Positions 51,017-60,756 of a stretch of 64,000 nt of DNA are shown in pieces. Position 1 is the first letter of the stretch, and each line of letters starts with the position of its first letter. The DNA comes from CBDBZL01 sp965213545 (GTDB lineage: Bacteria; Pseudomonadota; Alphaproteobacteria; Sphingomonadales; Sphingomonadaceae), in assembly GCA_965213545.1 (NCBI GenBank), contig CBDBZL010000002.1, forward strand, positions 1,798,001 through 1,862,000, given 5' to 3'. A model generated the notes under the pieces. It saw only the letters and a list, made by a program, of their open reading frames with translations. It searched no databases and was not told the origin of the DNA. The translations under genes were made by a program, and so were the position numbers.

Positions 51017-53190
51017 AACGCTTCCTTGCGCAAGGTGAGTTTGGGCACCCTGCTTTCCTCCAGCGCTCCGCCGCGACCCGAAAGCGAGGGATTGGTCATG
51101 AAATAGTCGTGGCTGTTGAACCCCGGCACGCCGTTCCCGTCGCCGTCCTCGGCATCCTCATCCAGCTGCACGCGCTCATATTCCCCGGTCCGGCCATCGA
51201 GCAGCCAGCTCAATTCGCTGTCGAGCAGATTGGCCAGCAGCACCTGTTCCAGAACCTGATCGTGCACGGTCTGGTTGATGATTGGCACCAGCGCCTCGAC
51301 CCGGCGATTAAGGTTGCGGCTCATCGCATCGGCGGAGGAGATATAGACCTTGGCCTGGTGATCGGGCAGCGCGGCCCCGTTCCCGAATGCCCAGATGCGA
51401 CTGTGCTCGAGGAACCGGCCGATGATCGATTTGACCGAGATATTGTCCGACAGCCCGGGTACGCCGGGGCGCAGGCAGCAGATACCGCGAACGACCAGCG
51501 CCACCTGCACGCCGGCCTGGCTGGCGGCATAGAGCCGGTCGATCATGCCTTTCTCGGTGATCGAGTTCATCTTGGCCCAGATGGCCGCGGGCAGACCCGC
51601 GCGGGCGTTGGCGATCTCCGCGTCGATATCGGCATAGAGCCGCTCGCGCAGGTCGAGCGGGGAGATGGCGATGGCCTCTGTCTCCTGCGGCTCGACATAG
51701 CCGGTAATGAAGTTGAACAGGCGCGCCGCGTCGCGTCCCAGAGCCGGATTGGCGGTGAAATAGGACAGGTCGGTATAGATCTTGGTGGTCACCGGGTGAT
51801 AATTGCCGGTGCCGAAATGGCAGTAGGTGGCATAGCCGCCCTCCTCCTGGCGCACCACCATGGAGACCTTGGCGTGGGTCTTCCATTCGATGAAGCCATA
51901 GACCACCTGGACGCCCGCGCGCTCGAGCTCGCCGGCCCATTTGAGGTTCTGCTCCTCGTCGAAACGGGCCTTGAGCTCGACCACCGCGGTAACCGACTTG
52001 CCCGCTTCCGCCGCCTCGATCAGCGCGCTGATCACCGGTGATTGCTGCCCAGCGCGATACAGAGCCTGCTTGATCGACACCACGCACGGATCGTTCGCCG
52101 CCTGGCGCAGGAAATCCACCACCACCTCGAAACTTTCGTAGGGGTGGTGGATGATGATGTCCTTCTCGCGGATCGCCGCGAAGCAGTCGCCATCATGTTC
52201 GGCGATGCGCTCGGGATAGCGTGGCGAGTAGGGCGTGAACTTCAATGCGGGGCGGTCCTCCTCGACCACCTTGGCAAGGCCGGCGATGCCGATCATGCCA
52301 ACCGTCTTGGTGATGAACGCCTGCTCGAGGTCGAGCTTTTCGCGCAGCAATTCCTCGGCCTGGGGGTCGAAGCTCTCGTCGATCTCAAGCATGATCACCC
52401 GGCCGCGCCGCCGCCGCTGGATCGCGGTGCGAAAGAAGCGAACCAGATCCTCGGCCTCTTCCTCGACCTCGATATCGCTGTCGCGCAGCACGCGGAAGAC
52501 GCCGTCCCCCTCTATCGTGAAGCCGGGGAACAGAAGCTCGGCATAACGGCAGATGAGCCGCTCGACCGCGACATAGATCGCATCATTGCCGGGAATGCGG
52601 ATGAAGCGCGGCAGCATCGGCGGGATCAGCACCATCTCGACGAGCCGGCTGCCATCGCTCCTGCGCACGATATTGAACAGCGCGCCCAGGCCCTGGTTGG
52701 AGACGAACGGGAAGGGATGCGCCGGGTCGAGCGCCTGCGGGGTAATGATCGGCATGATATGCTCGAGGAAATAGCGCCGCAGCCAGGCCTCCGCCTCGGC
52801 GTTGATCCGGTCCTCGCCCTTGATGTGAATGCCTTGGGCGGCAAGCAGAGGGCGCAGGTCCGACAGCGCCTCTTGCTGATCGCGCTGCAGCCGCCGCACC
52901 ACCGACCGGATCGCCGCCAGTTGCTGGGTAGCGGTCTTGCCGTCAATCGAGGTCTTGGGCACATCGCCGCGCACCTGGCCAGCAAGCCCGGCGACCCGGA
53001 TCATCATGAACTCATCCAGATTGCTGCCCGAGATCGACAGAAATCGCAGGCGTTCGAGCAGTGGATAGGACGCGTTGAAGGCCTCTGCCAGCACCCGCTC
53101 GTTGAACGCCAGCCAGGAGAGCTCGCGATTGAAATAGCGCTGCTCGTCGGTAAGCGAGGCAGGCTCCGTCAGGGCTGGGGCGGTGCTCAT
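51013..53190 (-). CDS. ppk: Polyphosphate kinase Ppk1
   Basis: 725 residues, full length. N-terminal domain YFNRELSWLAFNERVLAEA, then the catalytic phospholipase-D-like domains: HHPYESFEVVVDFLRQAA, TAVVELKARFDEEQN and the autophosphorylated-His block YCHFGTGNYHPVTTKIYTDL. It polymerises ATP gamma-phosphate into polyphosphate. ppx follows with overlapping codons. Separated from the virB operon by 165 bases that hold no gene. Confidence 0.97.
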   Translation of the reverse strand: MSTAPALTEPASLTDEQRYFNRELSWLAFNERVLAEAFNASYPLLERLRFLSISGSNLDEFMMIRVAGLAGQVRGDVPKTSIDGKTATQQLAAIRSVVRRLQRDQQEALSDLRPLLAAQGIHIKGEDRINAEAEAWLRRYFLEHIMPIITPQALDPAHPFPFVSNQGLGALFNIVRRSDGSRLVEMVLIPPMLPRFIRIPGNDAIYVAVERLICRYAELLFPGFTIEGDGVFRVLRDSDIEVEEEAEDLVRFFRTAIQRRRRGRVIMLEIDESFDPQAEELLREKLDLEQAFITKTVGMIGIAGLAKVVEEDRPALKFTPYSPRYPERIAEHDGDCFAAIREKDIIIHHPYESFEVVVDFLRQAANDPCVVSIKQALYRAGQQSPVISALIEAAEAGKSVTAVVELKARFDEEQNLKWAGELERAGVQVVYGFIEWKTHAKVSMVVRQEEGGYATYCHFGTGNYHPVTTKIYTDLSYFTANPALGRDAARLFNFITGYVEPQETEAIAISPLDLRERLYADIDAEIANARAGLPAAIWAKMNSITEKGMIDRLYAASQAGVQVALVVRGICCLRPGVPGLSDNISVKSIIGRFLEHSRIWAFGNGAALPDHQAKVYISSADAMSRNLNRRVEALVPIINQTVHDQVLEQVLLANLLDSELSWLLDGRTGEYERVQLDEDAEDGDGNGVPGFNSHDYFMTNPSLSGRGGALEESRVPKLTLRKEAL

Positions 53191-53355
53191 AAGGAATCAA
53201 GGATTTACGATATTAAGGCGCGGTGGCAAGCGCGTGTGCAAAGCTGACACAGCGCAGTTGCAGGACGTTGCACCGCCCGCACGCCGCCCGCAGCCCTTCC
53301 GCAGCCGGGCATGCTTCAGCGCACACCGCGCGATGGCGAACGCGGTCATCTGCGG

Positions 53356-54405
53356 CTAGAGCAGGTCCTTGGCGCGGGCGATGGCGCTGATGCCGCGCTT
53401 GCCCTGCGAGCGATCGAGCTGGACCAGCACGTCGATGACGCTGGCGGCATAATCTATGGTGTCCGTGCGCGACAGGCCGATCCCGGTCTGCATTACCATC
53501 AGCGCCAGTTGCTCGAGCGCGCCGCGCAGCGAATTGGCGTGGATCGTCGAGAAACTGCCCGGATGACCGGTATTGATAGCGCGGAGGAAAGAGACGCTTT
53601 CCTGGCCGCGCAATTCGCCTAGCACGATACGGTCGGGTCGAAGACGCAGCGCCGCCTGGAGCAGCTCGTTGGCGGTGACACGCGCTTCACCAAGCTCGCC
53701 CTTGACCGCCACCAGACCCACGCCATTGGCGCCCGGCGGTCGCAGCTCGGGCGTGTCTTCCACCAGCACCACGCGCTCGTGACGCGGAATTTCGCCCAGC
53801 ATGGCGTTCAGGAAGGTGGTCTTGCCGGTGGACGTGCCGCCAGAGATGAGAATGGTGCGACGCGCGGCGATGGCGGCGCGCAGGAAGGCGATGGGCTCCT
53901 GGTCCGCATCGGGTAGCACCTCTTCCCCCGGATGCGCGAGCGGGCCGGTGTCATAGGCGTCGAGCGGCAGGTCGAGCCGGCGGTGTCGGCGGATCGCCAT
54001 GGCCCAGTGCTTGCGGGTGGCGGGGGGTCCGCAGAACTGCACCCGCGCGCCATCGGGCAGGACCGCACCCAGCAGCGGATGTTCGCGGTTGATCCCCTGA
54101 TGGCTGACCCGCGCCACCTGCTCGGCCAGCCTCTGGATCAGCCGATCGTCGATCTGCGCGGCGGCGATGCGCTGCATTCCGGGATGCGCGGCATCCTCGA
54201 TCCACAATTCGCCCGGCCGATTGACCAGGATCTCGGTCACGGTGTCGCGGTCGAGCCACTGGCGGAATGGGGTGAGGTAGGCGTCGAGATAGACGCTGCC
54301 ACCCGGCGCGGCGGGCAGGTCCGCGCCATCGACGGGCGCCAGCGCGGTCGGCGCCTTGCCCGGTTCGGACGCGCCTGCGCCAAGTCTGTGGATCTCAGCG
54401 CTCAT
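53356..54405 (-). CDS. virB11: VirB11-type T4SS ATPase
   Basis: 349 residues. Walker A ILISGGTSTGKTTFLNAML near residue 200, VLVEDTPELRPPG (Asp box), and PDRIVLGELRGQESVSFLRAINTGHPGS (Walker B and His box), the AAA+ pattern of VirB11. It drives pilus assembly and substrate export as a hexamer at the inner membrane. Last gene of the virB operon; 35 bases after virB10. Confidence 0.95.
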   Translation of the reverse strand: MSAEIHRLGAGASEPGKAPTALAPVDGADLPAAPGGSVYLDAYLTPFRQWLDRDTVTEILVNRPGELWIEDAAHPGMQRIAAAQIDDRLIQRLAEQVARVSHQGINREHPLLGAVLPDGARVQFCGPPATRKHWAMAIRRHRRLDLPLDAYDTGPLAHPGEEVLPDADQEPIAFLRAAIAARRTILISGGTSTGKTTFLNAMLGEIPRHERVVLVEDTPELRPPGANGVGLVAVKGELGEARVTANELLQAALRLRPDRIVLGELRGQESVSFLRAINTGHPGSFSTIHANSLRGALEQLALMVMQTGIGLSRTDTIDYAASVIDVLVQLDRSQGKRGISAIARAKDLL

Positions 54406-54440
54406 GCCCGTATCGTCCAGTTGCCGCGCCCCCGCCCGGC

Positions 54441-55592
54441 TCAGCGGACCCGCGGCGCCTGGGCGAAGTCCAGATCGCGCGCGGTATAGACCCTGACCGG
54501 CGTTCCCATGCCCACGCGCACGGTGGGCGGGCGCTGGCCGTCCTGCTGGAGCGCGGTGTTGGCTGCGCTTTGCCCGCCGCCCAGGATGACTGAAGCGCCA
54601 CCGCTTGCCACCGTGGTGAGGCCACCGATGACCGACAACAGCATGGCCGAGCCGAAGCGGCTGAAGAAATGGCTGTCGACTTCTCCGGCGAGCCCTGCCG
54701 TGCCGTCGAAACTGGTGGCGGGTGAGGCCAGCGCCACGGTGACGCCGTCGGGCCGGATCAGCCGGGTCCAGATGACATAGGCGCGCCGCTGCCCTGCCTG
54801 GAGCCCCGACTGGTACTGGCCGACAAGCCGACTGGAGCGCGGCACGAGCACGCGCGCGCCATCGAAGCTGCGCACGTCCTGGCTGACCATCGCCCGCACG
54901 AAACCAGGCACGTCAGTGTTGATCGCGGTTTCGAGCACCGCGGGGATCATCGTGCCTTGCGCCACGGTGGTGGCCGGGTTGATGTCGGTGCGCGCTTGTG
55001 CCGGTCCGCCGCCGACGCCGCCCACCCGGGCAGCGAAGTCGCCCGCCGATCCGGCGCCGGGCGCTTCGCCGGCGGGCGCGGCGGCGGCCTCGCCCGCGCG
55101 CGGGGCAGGCACAGTGAGCGATCCCGTGGGCGCGCCGTCGAATACCAGTGTCGGCGAGGAATAGGGGTTGGTCGCGGGTGCGCCGTCGGTCACCGGGGCC
55201 TGCGAATAGACGGGCGCCGGGGCGGGTGCAGCGGCCATGCCGGGAACCGCATTGGCGCTGGGAATATCGTCGACCGGCGGCGGCGGCATGTAGGCGACGC
55301 TTTCGTCGGGTGGGATGAACGTCTCGGGCGGGGCGACGATCTCGACCTCGTCCGTGCGTGAGGCATTGAGCCCCCACAAGGTCGCAGCGCCGAGCAGCGC
55401 GACAAAGCCCACACCCGCGGCCAGGCCAAGTGCATCCGACTTGCCCTTGCGGGTCGCCACCACCGGGTAAGCGGTGCGACTGGCAAGGTCGATCACCTCG
55501 GCCGAGGCGGTCTCGCGCGGATCGGCGTCGTTTGCCGGGGACACCGCGCCGTCGGCGGTGTGCGTTTCAGGCAGGCGCATGGCAAGTTTCAT
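54441..55592 (-). CDS. virB10: VirB10-type T4SS core protein
   Basis: 383 residues. A single transmembrane helix lies at about 54-75 (ALGLAAGVGFVALLGAATLW), followed by a Pro/Ala-rich periplasmic spacer and the conserved C-terminal domain: GTMIPAVLETAINTDVPGFV, VSQDVRSFDG, VLVPRSSRLVGQYQSGLQAG and the antenna-region helices. It spans both membranes and links ATPase action to the outer-membrane core. Starts directly after the virB9 stop. Confidence 0.94.
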   Translation of the reverse strand: MKLAMRLPETHTADGAVSPANDADPRETASAEVIDLASRTAYPVVATRKGKSDALGLAAGVGFVALLGAATLWGLNASRTDEVEIVAPPETFIPPDESVAYMPPPPVDDIPSANAVPGMAAAPAPAPVYSQAPVTDGAPATNPYSSPTLVFDGAPTGSLTVPAPRAGEAAAAPAGEAPGAGSAGDFAARVGGVGGGPAQARTDINPATTVAQGTMIPAVLETAINTDVPGFVRAMVSQDVRSFDGARVLVPRSSRLVGQYQSGLQAGQRRAYVIWTRLIRPDGVTVALASPATSFDGTAGLAGEVDSHFFSRFGSAMLLSVIGGLTTVASGGASVILGGGQSAANTALQQDGQRPPTVRVGMGTPVRVYTARDLDFAQAPRVR

Positions 55593-56420
55593 CTATCGGG
55601 TCTCCGCCGGCTCGGCGCCGACCTGGGCAAGCGCGGATGGGTTGGACTGACGAGGGCGGACGGGCCCCTCGTTCAGCAGGTTGGCGCTATCTTCGCCCGA
55701 GCGCAGGATGATTTCCCTCGGAACGCCATCGATCACGATGACATCGCCGCGCACCGCGAAATTGACTGGCCCCTCGGTGCCTTCATCGTCGCGCACCAGG
55801 ATGGCGGGCATCGCGGTATCGAGCGGCCAGGCAAGAAAGGTGGCCTCACCATCATCGAACACGCGTTCGGGCAGCAATGCGCGGTTGCCCTTGAACGACC
55901 AGGCGAAATTGAATTCGGTCGGATCGAGCACCGCGTAAGGATCAGTGGCCGCGGCGATCTCGGCGGCATTGGGCCTTGGTCCGGGCGCGGGAGTGTCGCC
56001 TTGCGCAAGCCCGGCCTCATCCTGTGCTTCGGGCTCGGGGGGATAGGCGAAGGAGAGCACGTAAAGCGGACTGCGGTGGCCGTTGCTGGCGACTAGGTCG
56101 AACAGATAGGTGCGCTTGTCGGTCACCACGGTCATGTTGGTTGCCGCGTTGGTGGCGAGCGGCTTGATGAACAACAGGTTGGCGCGCCTGTTGGGCGTGA
56201 CCTGCCACTTCGAGCTGTCCCCGATGGCGACATTCTCGATCCGCTCCTTCTCGCCGAAACGGATGGTGGTCTGCACATTGACCCGGCCCTCGACGCGGAC
56301 CACCTCGTCGGAATTGTAGGGGCGGTTGACCAGACGCGGGTCGGCCAGCGTGGGGGCGGCCAGAAGCAATAGCGGCGCGATGGCGGCAGCGCACAGGCGG
56401 CTGCGAATGGCGGCTGACAT
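55593..56420 (-). CDS. virB9: VirB9-type T4SS outer-membrane core protein
   Basis: 275 residues with a signal peptide ending TLADP. Family blocks are RPYNSDEVVRVEGRVNVQTT, SSKWQVTPNRRANLLFIKPL, TNMTVVTDKRTYLFDL, NFAWSFKGNRALLPERVFDD and the C-terminal strand DVIVIDGVPREIILRSGE. It forms the outer-membrane ring with VirB10. No VirB7 lipoprotein gene is seen next to it. Overlaps virB6 by one base. Confidence 0.94.
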   Translation of the reverse strand: MSAAIRSRLCAAAIAPLLLLAAPTLADPRLVNRPYNSDEVVRVEGRVNVQTTIRFGEKERIENVAIGDSSKWQVTPNRRANLLFIKPLATNAATNMTVVTDKRTYLFDLVASNGHRSPLYVLSFAYPPEPEAQDEAGLAQGDTPAPGPRPNAAEIAAATDPYAVLDPTEFNFAWSFKGNRALLPERVFDDGEATFLAWPLDTAMPAILVRDDEGTEGPVNFAVRGDVIVIDGVPREIILRSGEDSANLLNEGPVRPRQSNPSALAQVGAEPAETR

Positions 56421-57652
56421 CAGGTCTTCTCCATCGGGTTGGCGACGCGCCTGGGCGGCGCTGCACGAAAGCGGCTGCCGATCCCGCGTGCGCGGCTGAC
56501 CGGCGTGCGGTCCGCATCATTGGTCGCGGCGGGTCCGCCCGAATGAACGAGGCGAGTGGTTCGCTGGGTGACGCTTCCTCCAGCAAGGCCGCCGCCGGTG
56601 TCATTGGCAGGCGCCGGCGCCCCCGTCGCAGCCACCCGAATATGGCGCTCCGGCGCAGGCGTTATCCCGCGTGCCGTCTCGAGGCGGGCCGGTGCCGCAC
56701 CACTAGCGGTCATCGCCGGCGCGACGCTTCTGGCAGCGGCGTTGGCATTAATGCCCCGCTCGTCCTCGCCGGCCGACCTTGCAAGTCCAAACACGCTCCA
56801 GCCACCTACCATGGTGGCGGCGACCTTGAGCACCATGAACATCAACGCGCAATGAACCGCGCCGATCATGAAGAACGCCATCGCCGCGCGCGCATCGATC
56901 TGGCCCGGAAGCTGCGTCAGCGAGGCGATCACCGGGACGGCGAGCTCGAGCATCAGCGATCCGCCCAGAACCGCGAATAGCGGCGCCACCGCCAGCATGG
57001 TCAGCCCCTTGAGCCAGCCTACGAACAGCCCGCGCGTGCCGTCGAACAGCGCCATGACGATGAAGACCGGGCCAAGCGCCATCAGCACCGCCAGCGCGAT
57101 CTTGCAGGTGGCAAGGATGCCCACCGTGCCCAGCAGCAGCAGCGTGCCGCCCAGCCACATCAAGCCCGGCGGGGAAAATACCGAGGTCGCCTCGTTCATG
57201 GCATCGCCGCCCGATGCTTCCACCAGCACCCCCAGCACGACGTCGATCTTGTCGGCAAAGACGCTCGTTGCCGAACCTTCGGTACCCATCAGGATGCGCG
57301 CGATCTCGTCGGGCGCGCCTACGGCCAGGTTGTAGAACACCGCCTGGAAAGCGAGCCACGAGGTGGCGAAGGTCACAACCAGCACCAGCGTGACCATGCG
57401 CGGCGTGAGCGAGGACAGGCCGATCCGCGTGCGTCCGGTGATAAGACCGAAAGCGAAGACGGCAATGAACAAGGTGAGCAGGATGGTCAGTGCCGGCGTC
57501 AGCGAGCCCTGTGCGCCGAACAGGCGGCCAAAGGCGTTCTGCGCCATTTCCGCCGCCGCGCAGTCCACCGCGCGCAGGCTTGCGCCGATGCCGCCCGCGA
57601 CATTGTCCATCGCCTGCTGACAGGCCTGCGCGTTCATCCCGGCCGGGTTCAT
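56420..57652 (-). CDS. virB6: VirB6-type polytopic T4SS inner-membrane protein
   Basis: 410 residues. About six membrane helices between residues 50 and 290, including LTPALTILLTLFIAVFAFGL, MVTLVLVVTFATSWLAFQ and AVLMALGPVFIVMALFDGT, the last being the conserved VirB6/TrbL motif with W-L-K-G after it. The hydrophilic C-terminal 110 residues are disordered. ATG 57652 follows GGAAG and overlaps the virB4 stop by four bases. Confidence 0.92.
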   Translation of the reverse strand: MNPAGMNAQACQQAMDNVAGGIGASLRAVDCAAAEMAQNAFGRLFGAQGSLTPALTILLTLFIAVFAFGLITGRTRIGLSSLTPRMVTLVLVVTFATSWLAFQAVFYNLAVGAPDEIARILMGTEGSATSVFADKIDVVLGVLVEASGGDAMNEATSVFSPPGLMWLGGTLLLLGTVGILATCKIALAVLMALGPVFIVMALFDGTRGLFVGWLKGLTMLAVAPLFAVLGGSLMLELAVPVIASLTQLPGQIDARAAMAFFMIGAVHCALMFMVLKVAATMVGGWSVFGLARSAGEDERGINANAAARSVAPAMTASGAAPARLETARGITPAPERHIRVAATGAPAPANDTGGGLAGGSVTQRTTRLVHSGGPAATNDADRTPVSRARGIGSRFRAAPPRRVANPMEKT

Positions 57653-60102
57653 TCGGCCGCTTCCCAAGTGGGCAATTCGTCCGCCTCGCCAGCATCGTCG
57701 GCCGGGCGTGCGCCGGGCCAGAGCCGGTTGGTGAGCGCGGGATACCAGTCCGCCGGATTGTCGCCTGTCGTCTCGCGCAGCAGGTCGAGCTGGCGCACCG
57801 CGCTCTCGCGGCCCGAGAGGATGGTAAGCACCTCGGGCGCGCCCGAAAGATCGAGCCGGACGACCACGCTGGCATCGGGCTGGCGGACCAGAAAGGCGCG
57901 GCTATGCGCGGGGAGCGAGCGGATAAGCGACAATTCATGCTCGGTCAGGCCGAACCCGTCGCAGTAATCCTCCGCCTTGGCACGCGCGTTGGGCATGAAG
58001 ATCATGGTGGCGGTCTGCTCCACCAGCGCGGTCGAGATGCGGCTGTCGAGCGCATCGCGCGCCGACTGGGTGGCAAAGCCGACCAACGCGTTGCGCTTCC
58101 TGAGCGTCTTCAACCAATCGCGGATGCGCTGGGCGAACACTTCGTCATCGAGCGCCTTCCAGCCTTCGTCGATCAGGATCATGGTGGGCTTGCCGTCCAG
58201 CCGCTCGTCGATGCGGTGGAACAGATACATCATGGTGGCGGTGCGCAGCTTGGGATTGTCGAGCAGCGCGGTCATGTCGAAACCCATGACCTGGTTGGTG
58301 AGGTCGAGCCGGTCTGTCGGATTGTCGAACAGCCAAGCATGCTCGCCGCCCTCGATCCAGGGGCTGAGCCGATCGGCCAGATCGCCGGGCTGCGGACGAC
58401 GCGCACCCGAGACCAACTCGCGGAAGTGGCGCAGACGGCGCAGCGATGCATCATTGGCATAGGCCGCATCCACCGCAGCAGCGATGATGGCGAACTCCTC
58501 GGGGCCGTCGGCCTTCAACAGCACGGTGAGGAAATCACGCAGGAAGGCGCGATTATCGGCGGTATCGGGCAGCGCCAGCGGGTTGAAGCCGGTGGGCTCG
58601 CCCGCGCGGATGCGGTCATAGGTGCCGCCGATGCCGCGAATGAACAGCTCGGCGCCCCGGTCCTTGTCGAACAACACGGTGCGAGGGCGAAACTTCTGCG
58701 CCTGCGCCGCAAGGAAGTTCATCACTACCGTCTTGCCCGAACCCGAGGGGCCGATGACCGAGAAATTGCCCAGATCGCCATGGTGGAAATTGAAGAAGAA
58801 CGGCGTCGCGCTGGTGGTTTCGAGCAAGGTGACCGCATCGCCCCAGTGATTGTTTTGCGCGCTTCCCAGCGCGAACCCGTGCAGCGAGCCGAAGCTTGCC
58901 ATATTGGCGGTGGAGATGAGCGCGCGACGCACCAGAAAGTGCTCGTTACCGGGAAACTGGCCCCAGAAAGCAGGTTCCAGATTGGTATCCTCGCGCACCG
59001 CGATGGCGCCTGTGTCGGCGAGCGCGGCGGCAACCGAGGCGGCGGAATCGTCAAGCCTGGCCAGATCGCGCTCGCGAACCAGCACGCTCAGGTGATGGTC
59101 GCCAAAGCTCACCGATCCCGAGCCAAGATCGTCTCGCGCGCCGAGCATGTCGGCTCGCTCGGACTGCGCTTCCTCGTCGGCGGAGCGCAGACGGCGCAGC
59201 GCCAGGTCGATCCGCTCGCGCGCGGTCTGGCGCTCCTGCGGGGCGAAACTTTCGCAGACCACCATCTCGTGCGGCAGGCGCAGCATGGCATCGAGCAGAC
59301 CCGGGCTGGTGGCGTCGGGATAATCCTTGAGCGAGAGGATGGAACCGAACGTGGGCGGGCCGGCGCCCTGCAGTTCCATCGCATCCAGACCGAAGCTGGC
59401 GCGGCGATAGGGGATCATCCGGCCGATATCGGTGGTTTCGTCGGGCCGGCGCACGGGGCGCATCTCGCCGTTGTAGAGCGCCGAGAGCAGCTCGAGCAGC
59501 TCGTTATTAGTCGCACCGCTGGGACCCTGGTAATCACCCAGCGGCTGCGCGCCATAGTCTCCGAGCGAGGCGGCGAGCGCCTGGAGCGCGGCGCGCAAGG
59601 TGCGCACGTCCTTGGGATCGGCCTCGATGGTGCCCGCATCCCCCCGCCGGCGAAAGAGCTTGCCCGCGCGTTCGGCAAACCCCGCCTTGCCGCGCGCCGG
59701 GCGACGCACGAGGGTGACGAACTGGTCGTTGACGAACAGCGAGCCCGACGAAAGCTTGCTCCGCCAGCGCGCGTCGATATGCGCGGCGAGCGGATCGTCG
59801 AACGTCGCCGGCAGTTCCACCGCGACCCGGCGGCGGATGACATGGTGATAGAGCACGAAGCGCGCGTCAAGGTTGGAGCGCAGCATCACCTCGCGGGTGG
59901 CGGCATGCGCGTTGAGCGCGTCGGTATCCTCGGTCTCGAACAGCAGACCGGGAACCTGCAGCGCGCCCATCAGCGAACCGTCGCGCAGCAGGATGAGACC
60001 CTGATCGACCAGCCGCGCATAGGGCAGGCGATCGCCCGCATGCGCTTCCCGGGCGCTCCATGCGGCGGCTCCCAAACGCCACTTGGGCCAGTTGCTCTTC
60101 AT
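57649..60102 (-). CDS. virB4: VirB4-type T4SS ATPase
   Basis: 817 residues, full length. The N-terminal VirB4 domain starts LPYARLVDQGLILLRDGSLM. The C-terminal ATPase domain has Walker A VIGPSGSGKTVVMNFL near residue 450, Walker B PTMILIDEGWKALDDE and the motif VGFATQSARDAL. Powers assembly of the secretion channel. virB3 lies 41 bases upstream. Confidence 0.96.
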   Translation of the reverse strand: MKSNWPKWRLGAAAWSAREAHAGDRLPYARLVDQGLILLRDGSLMGALQVPGLLFETEDTDALNAHAATREVMLRSNLDARFVLYHHVIRRRVAVELPATFDDPLAAHIDARWRSKLSSGSLFVNDQFVTLVRRPARGKAGFAERAGKLFRRRGDAGTIEADPKDVRTLRAALQALAASLGDYGAQPLGDYQGPSGATNNELLELLSALYNGEMRPVRRPDETTDIGRMIPYRRASFGLDAMELQGAGPPTFGSILSLKDYPDATSPGLLDAMLRLPHEMVVCESFAPQERQTARERIDLALRRLRSADEEAQSERADMLGARDDLGSGSVSFGDHHLSVLVRERDLARLDDSAASVAAALADTGAIAVREDTNLEPAFWGQFPGNEHFLVRRALISTANMASFGSLHGFALGSAQNNHWGDAVTLLETTSATPFFFNFHHGDLGNFSVIGPSGSGKTVVMNFLAAQAQKFRPRTVLFDKDRGAELFIRGIGGTYDRIRAGEPTGFNPLALPDTADNRAFLRDFLTVLLKADGPEEFAIIAAAVDAAYANDASLRRLRHFRELVSGARRPQPGDLADRLSPWIEGGEHAWLFDNPTDRLDLTNQVMGFDMTALLDNPKLRTATMMYLFHRIDERLDGKPTMILIDEGWKALDDEVFAQRIRDWLKTLRKRNALVGFATQSARDALDSRISTALVEQTATMIFMPNARAKAEDYCDGFGLTEHELSLIRSLPAHSRAFLVRQPDASVVVRLDLSGAPEVLTILSGRESAVRQLDLLRETTGDNPADWYPALTNRLWPGARPADDAGEADELPTWEAAE

Positions 60103-60143
60103 GTCTCATCGCTCCTAGCCGGCTTGGCCGGCGGCGGTGTTCG

Positions 60144-60425
60144 TCAGGCCGCGTAGCTGTTGCAGCCCCAGCGCTTGAAATTCTTCACCCGCGGGCATTT
60201 CGACACCTTGGTCAGCCACAGGTCGAAGATACGCGGTTCGCGCAGACAGGCGAAATAGCCGACGCCATGCATCACCAATGCGGCCGGCAAGGCAAGGAAG
60301 CTGCCGGTAATAAGGAACAGCTCGGTGGTGACCGCCGCGTTGATGACGAAGTAATTGAAGGTGACCCCGCCGAACATCTGCGGCCGGGTGAGCGCACGAT
60401 GCACCGGATGGCGGATAAGCTGCAT
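60144..60425 (-). CDS. virB3: VirB3-type T4SS protein
   Basis: 93 residues. HPVHRALTRPQMFGGV is the conserved VirB3 N-terminal signature, followed by one or two membrane helices (FFLITGSFLALPAALVM region) and a basic tail. Found between virB2 and virB4 as usual. Confidence 0.92.
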   Translation of the reverse strand: MQLIRHPVHRALTRPQMFGGVTFNYFVINAAVTTELFLITGSFLALPAALVMHGVGYFACLREPRIFDLWLTKVSKCPRVKNFKRWGCNSYAA

Positions 60426-60441
60426 GAGGCGGGCCTTCGCC

Positions 60442-60756
60442 TTATCCGACCGCGGCGGCAGACTGGATGCCGCCTACAATCGAAGCCGCGCCGAACAAGA
60501 TGAAACAGCCGATGATCACGGTCGCGCCGAAGCGCCAGTTCATCCGCCCGGTAAGCATGAGGAAGCCCACCGCGGCCACCGCCATCACCGCTACGGCGGT
60601 CGCGACCGAGCCCAGCAATGTGTTCTGCATCCAGGCCAGCGCCGAGACGATGGGTCCAGACCCGGCGGGATCCTGCGCAAAGGCGGCGGTGGGCGAGACC
60701 AGCGCGAACAGCACGGTCAGTTGCGGCAGCCAGCGGACGGGCGGGCGAAGTGTCAC
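60442..60756 (-). CDS. virB2: VirB2-type pilin
   Basis: 104 residues. A long signal peptide ends TAAFAQ (about residue 28); two hydrophobic helices follow, VATAVAVMAVAAVGFLML and ATVIIGCFILFGAASIVGG, separated by a short polar loop (TGRMNWRF). This is the standard pilin layout. Start overlaps the transglycosylase stop by four bases. Confidence 0.92.
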   Translation of the reverse strand: MTLRPPVRWLPQLTVLFALVSPTAAFAQDPAGSGPIVSALAWMQNTLLGSVATAVAVMAVAAVGFLMLTGRMNWRFGATVIIGCFILFGAASIVGGIQSAAAVG